Positions 7,748-9,864 of a stretch of DNA of 9,864 bases are shown piece after piece. The notes under the pieces are model-generated. The model had not been told where the DNA came from and did not search any database. It worked only from the letters and a program-made list of their open reading frames with translations. A program made the position numbers and the translations under genes. Origin of the DNA: Planctomycetaceae bacterium (GTDB lineage: Bacteria > Planctomycetota > Planctomycetia > Planctomycetales > Planctomycetaceae); assembly GCA_020426065.1 (NCBI GenBank), contig JAGQQT010000117.1:1-9864 (forward strand). Direction: 5' to 3'. Position 1 is the first letter of the stretch. Each line of letters starts with the position of its first letter.

Positions 7748-7764
7748 TTGGCGCGGGAGTTGCA
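7748..7764 (+). promoter_or_regulatory. Sigma-54 (RpoN) promoter of the amt-glnK operon
   Basis: TTGGCGCGGGAGTTGCA matches the RpoN consensus YTGGCACGRNNNTTGCW at every fixed base except one (G for A in the -24 box). The essential GG (7750-7751) and GC (7762-7763) are separated by exactly 10 nt. Transcription would start near 7775, giving a leader of about 165 nt to the preferred amt start. Nitrogen-limited expression of amt and glnK from RpoN promoters is well known in other bacteria, so position and match support one another. Confidence 0.85.
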
Positions 7765-7857
7765 TAAAAGGCGAGCAGCTAGGTGGTCTGTCCAGCTGGC
7801 GAGGTGGGGTCGGATTATTGGGATCCGATGCCGGATAACAGAAGATGAACTGATTTC

Positions 7858-7890
7858 ATGATGAACACCCATGAGTCAAAATCGCGATAG
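7858..7890 (+). other. Possible ten-codon upstream reading frame in the amt leader
   Basis: Two ATG codons in a row (7858 and 7861) open a frame encoding MMNTHESKSR and ending in TAG at 7888-7890. The stop codon is exactly the three-base loop of the hairpin at 7876-7902. There is no strong ribosome binding site; AGAAGATGA lies somewhat far upstream. It is a candidate leader peptide on position alone; chance is possible. Confidence 0.25.
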
Positions 7891-7902
7891 TCGCGATTTT
7901 GA
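7876..7902 (+). promoter_or_regulatory. Perfect 12-bp stem with 3-nt loop in the amt leader
   Basis: TCAAAATCGCGA (7876-7887) and TCGCGATTTTGA (7891-7902) are exact reverse complements around the loop TAG. The A-tract, GC-containing core and T-tract resemble a short bidirectional intrinsic terminator or attenuator, though only four U residues follow the core. It ends 37 nt before the preferred amt ATG (7940) and lies wholly inside the transcript expected from the sigma-54 promoter. As DNA it could also be a protein-binding palindrome. Twelve matched pairs are very unlikely by chance. Confidence 0.8.
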
Positions 7903-7939
7903 TATCTTCCCGGACCCGTATCTTCTAGAAAGAGTGAGA

Positions 7940-9427
7940 ATGAATTTCCCGAGATTGTTACCTGCGTTCGCTAACGTCCCGTATTTGCTGCTGGGGCCGC
8001 TGGTCCTGGTGGCTGCATTCCTGTTTGCCGCCTCATCGGTACAGGCCATGCAGCCTGAGACCCCGCCACCTGCGGACACAAGTGCTGTAGCTGAAGAGAT
8101 CGCTGCCGAAGAAGCCCCTGCTGAAGAAGAAGCGGGAGCGGAAGAAGAAGTCCCTGACACACTGGCAACGCTCCGTGGAGAAACAGACATCCTGTGGACT
8201 TGCCTGGCAGCGTTCCTGGTCTTCTTCATGCAGGCAGGCTTTGCCCTGGTCGAAGCCGGCATGACCCGTTCGAAAAACGTGGTCAACATCATCATGAAGA
8301 ACCTGATGGACTTCGGAATCGGTTCGATCACCTTCTGGGCAGTCGGATTCGGTTTGATGTTCGGTGCAAACCCATCCAAGTGGATTGGAACAACAGATTT
8401 CTTCGTGGACGGTATGGTTGATGGTGCGGTTGACTCCTGGGAATTTGCATTCCTTATTTTCCAGACTGTCTTTGCCGCAACCGCTGCCACGATTGTTTCA
8501 GGTGCCATGGCTGAACGAACAAAATTCAGTGCTTATCTGATTTACTCGATCGCCATTACTGCCATCGTTTACCCAATTTCTGGTAGCTGGGCCTGGGGTA
8601 GTCTCTACAACGGTGGTGGCTGGTTGGAAGACATGGGCTTCATGGACTTCGCAGGTTCAACCGTTGTGCATTCAGTTGGTGGCTGGTGTGCTCTGGCTGG
8701 TGCCATCGTGATTGGTGCCCGCAAAGGAAAATATACTTCCGATGGTCAGATTGTTCCGATCATGGGGCATTCGGTGCCACTGGCTGCTCTGGGGGTCTTC
8801 ATTCTTTGGCTCGGCTGGTTCGGTTTCAACCCTGGTTCTACCACTGCAGTTGGTGGTGGAGAACTGGCTCGTGTTGCTGTTACGACGAACCTCTCGGCTG
8901 TCGGTGGTTGCGTATCAGCCATGTTGTTGTCCTGGATTCTGTTCGGTAAGCCCGATGTGAGCTTTGCACTGAACGGTGCTCTGGCAGGCTTGGTTTCGAT
9001 CACAGCTCCCTGTTACAACGTTGGCCCACTGCCAGCATTGATCATCGGTTTAATCGGTGGTGTGGTTTGTGTGTTCTCGGTTCTGTTCTTTGACAAAATT
9101 CGAATCGACGACCCTGTGGGGGCCATTTCAGTTCACGGTGTATGTGGTGCCTGGGGGACAATCGCTTGTGGTCTGTTTGCTCAGGATATCTACGGAGGTG
9201 GTGGAGACGGGCTGTTCTATGGTGGTGGAGCGGGTCAGCTGATTACCCAGCTGATCGGAATTGGTGCCTTCTTCGCCTGGGCGTTTGGAACATCGCTGAT
9301 CATCTTCCTGTTGATCAAAGTGACGATTGGATTGCGAGTTTCCGAAGAAGAGGAGCTGCGAGGCTTGGACATTTGCGAGCATGGCATGGCGGCCTATCCT
9401 TACCTGCAGAGCCTGGAATCCGCATGA
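7940..9427 (+). CDS. amt: Ammonium transporter, Amt family
   Basis: This inner-membrane channel takes up ammonium and works as a trimer. The ATG at 7940 (495 residues) is preferred: it has AAAGAG about 6 nt upstream and begins directly with a signal peptide (1-36, ending SSVQA). An ATG at 7871 in the same frame would add 23 charged residues and lie across the hairpin. Residues 37-71 are very acidic (AEEIAAEEAPAEEEAGAEEE). The Amt domain runs from about 77 to the end. Visible family features are FALVEAG (101-107), FQTVFA (174-179, with the likely gate Phe178), AERTKF (191-196), DFAGSTVVH (236-244, with D236 and pore H244), WFGFNPGS (293-300, with F296) and SVHGVCGAWG (397-406, with pore H399). 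The cytoplasmic tail (466-489) keeps GLD and EHGMAAYPY, which in the family contact P-II. All key residues are intact, and glnK follows 134 nt downstream. Confidence 0.96.
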   Translation: MNFPRLLPAFANVPYLLLGPLVLVAAFLFAASSVQAMQPETPPPADTSAVAEEIAAEEAPAEEEAGAEEEVPDTLATLRGETDILWTCLAAFLVFFMQAGFALVEAGMTRSKNVVNIIMKNLMDFGIGSITFWAVGFGLMFGANPSKWIGTTDFFVDGMVDGAVDSWEFAFLIFQTVFAATAATIVSGAMAERTKFSAYLIYSIAITAIVYPISGSWAWGSLYNGGGWLEDMGFMDFAGSTVVHSVGGWCALAGAIVIGARKGKYTSDGQIVPIMGHSVPLAALGVFILWLGWFGFNPGSTTAVGGGELARVAVTTNLSAVGGCVSAMLLSWILFGKPDVSFALNGALAGLVSITAPCYNVGPLPALIIGLIGGVVCVFSVLFFDKIRIDDPVGAISVHGVCGAWGTIACGLFAQDIYGGGGDGLFYGGGAGQLITQLIGIGAFFAWAFGTSLIIFLLIKVTIGLRVSEEEELRGLDICEHGMAAYPYLQSLESA

Positions 9428-9436
9428 TTGCTCGAC

Positions 9437-9483
9437 TGAGGGGTTCGGGATTAAGGGGGCGATCTCTTAATCCCGACCGCTCA
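9437..9483 (+). terminator. Strong hairpin between amt and glnK
   Basis: TCGGGATTAAG (9445-9455) pairs perfectly with CTTAATCCCGA (9466-9476) around a 10-nt loop. The stem can extend through GG/CC and TGAG/CTCA (9437-9440 with 9480-9483), with one bulge and one G-G mismatch. No run of T follows, so it is not a classical intrinsic terminator. It may partly end transcription after amt, or protect or process the mRNA so that amt and glnK are made in different amounts. Confidence 0.6.
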
Positions 9484-9504
9484 ACTTGTTAGAATGATCC
9501 GTAG

Positions 9505-9864
<360 letters not shown>

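Larger units (their letters stand above)
7425..7870. promoter_or_regulatory. 446-nt region between the methyltransferase and amt genes
   Basis: No protein gene could be supported here. The half near 7424 should hold the promoter of the divergent methyltransferase, but I see no convincing box. The other half holds the palindrome at 7638-7653, the sigma-54 promoter, and a leader with short repeats. In that leader CGGAT (7811-7815), ATCCG (7823-7827) and CGGAT (7832-7836) allow two mutually exclusive small hairpins, and CAGCT (7776-7780) can pair with AGCTG (7794-7798). Confidence 0.6.

Noticed and set aside
7646..7861. 71-codon plus-strand open frame upstream of amt
   Set aside because: It starts with GTG, lacks a ribosome binding site, has no domain-like pattern, and overlaps the sigma-54 promoter and leader.
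7871..7939. Longer amt start adding 23 residues
   Set aside because: No ribosome binding site before 7871; the extension is charged, would precede a signal peptide that is complete without it, and is read through the hairpin.
7876..8508. 210-codon minus-strand open frame antisense to amt
   Set aside because: It is a shadow of the amt coding sequence: low-complexity Ser/Ala opposite the acidic linker, no start signals and no protein-like pattern.

Overview
The window reads as chromosomal DNA of a Gram-negative-type bacterium, most likely a planctomycete of the Gimesia/Planctomyces kind. That is an inference from gene style: secreted proteins of unknown function, a zinc-ribbon protein tethered to the membrane, mostly single-gene units facing alternate ways, and moderate GC. 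No rRNA, tRNA, CRISPR array, insertion sequence or phage gene was seen.

Layout. (1) 1-1333, minus: a secreted protein of unknown family, cut by the left window edge. (2) 1560-3962, minus: an 800-residue protein with two zinc ribbons, one membrane segment and a large helical outer domain. (3) 4170-5312, plus: an arsenite-methyltransferase-like (ArsM) enzyme with a Cys-rich tail, divergent from (2) across a 207-nt region rich in small repeats. (4) 5359-6036, minus: a small membrane protein with a polybasic tail, convergent with (3). (5) 6280-6765, plus: a small stand-alone protein that looks GAF-like. (6) 6780-7424, minus: a class I SAM-dependent methyltransferase, tail to tail with (5). (7) 7425-7939: a long regulatory region. 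(8) 7940-9427, plus: an Amt ammonium channel. (9) 9562 to the right edge, plus: the P-II protein GlnK, missing its last residues.

The best-understood unit is amt-glnK, a nitrogen-scavenging module in which the uridylylatable P-II protein gates the ammonium channel. The sequence shows a near-consensus sigma-54 promoter at 7748-7764. It is followed by a leader of about 165 nt holding a perfect 12-bp stem with a 3-nt loop (7876-7902) just upstream of the preferred amt start. A ten-codon upstream reading frame has its stop codon exactly in that loop. A second strong hairpin lies between amt and glnK. This leader is the best candidate here for an undescribed regulatory device.

Starts of four genes were set inside longer open frames, because the outermost start is a TTG or GTG, or lacks a ribosome binding site, while an internal ATG has better support.
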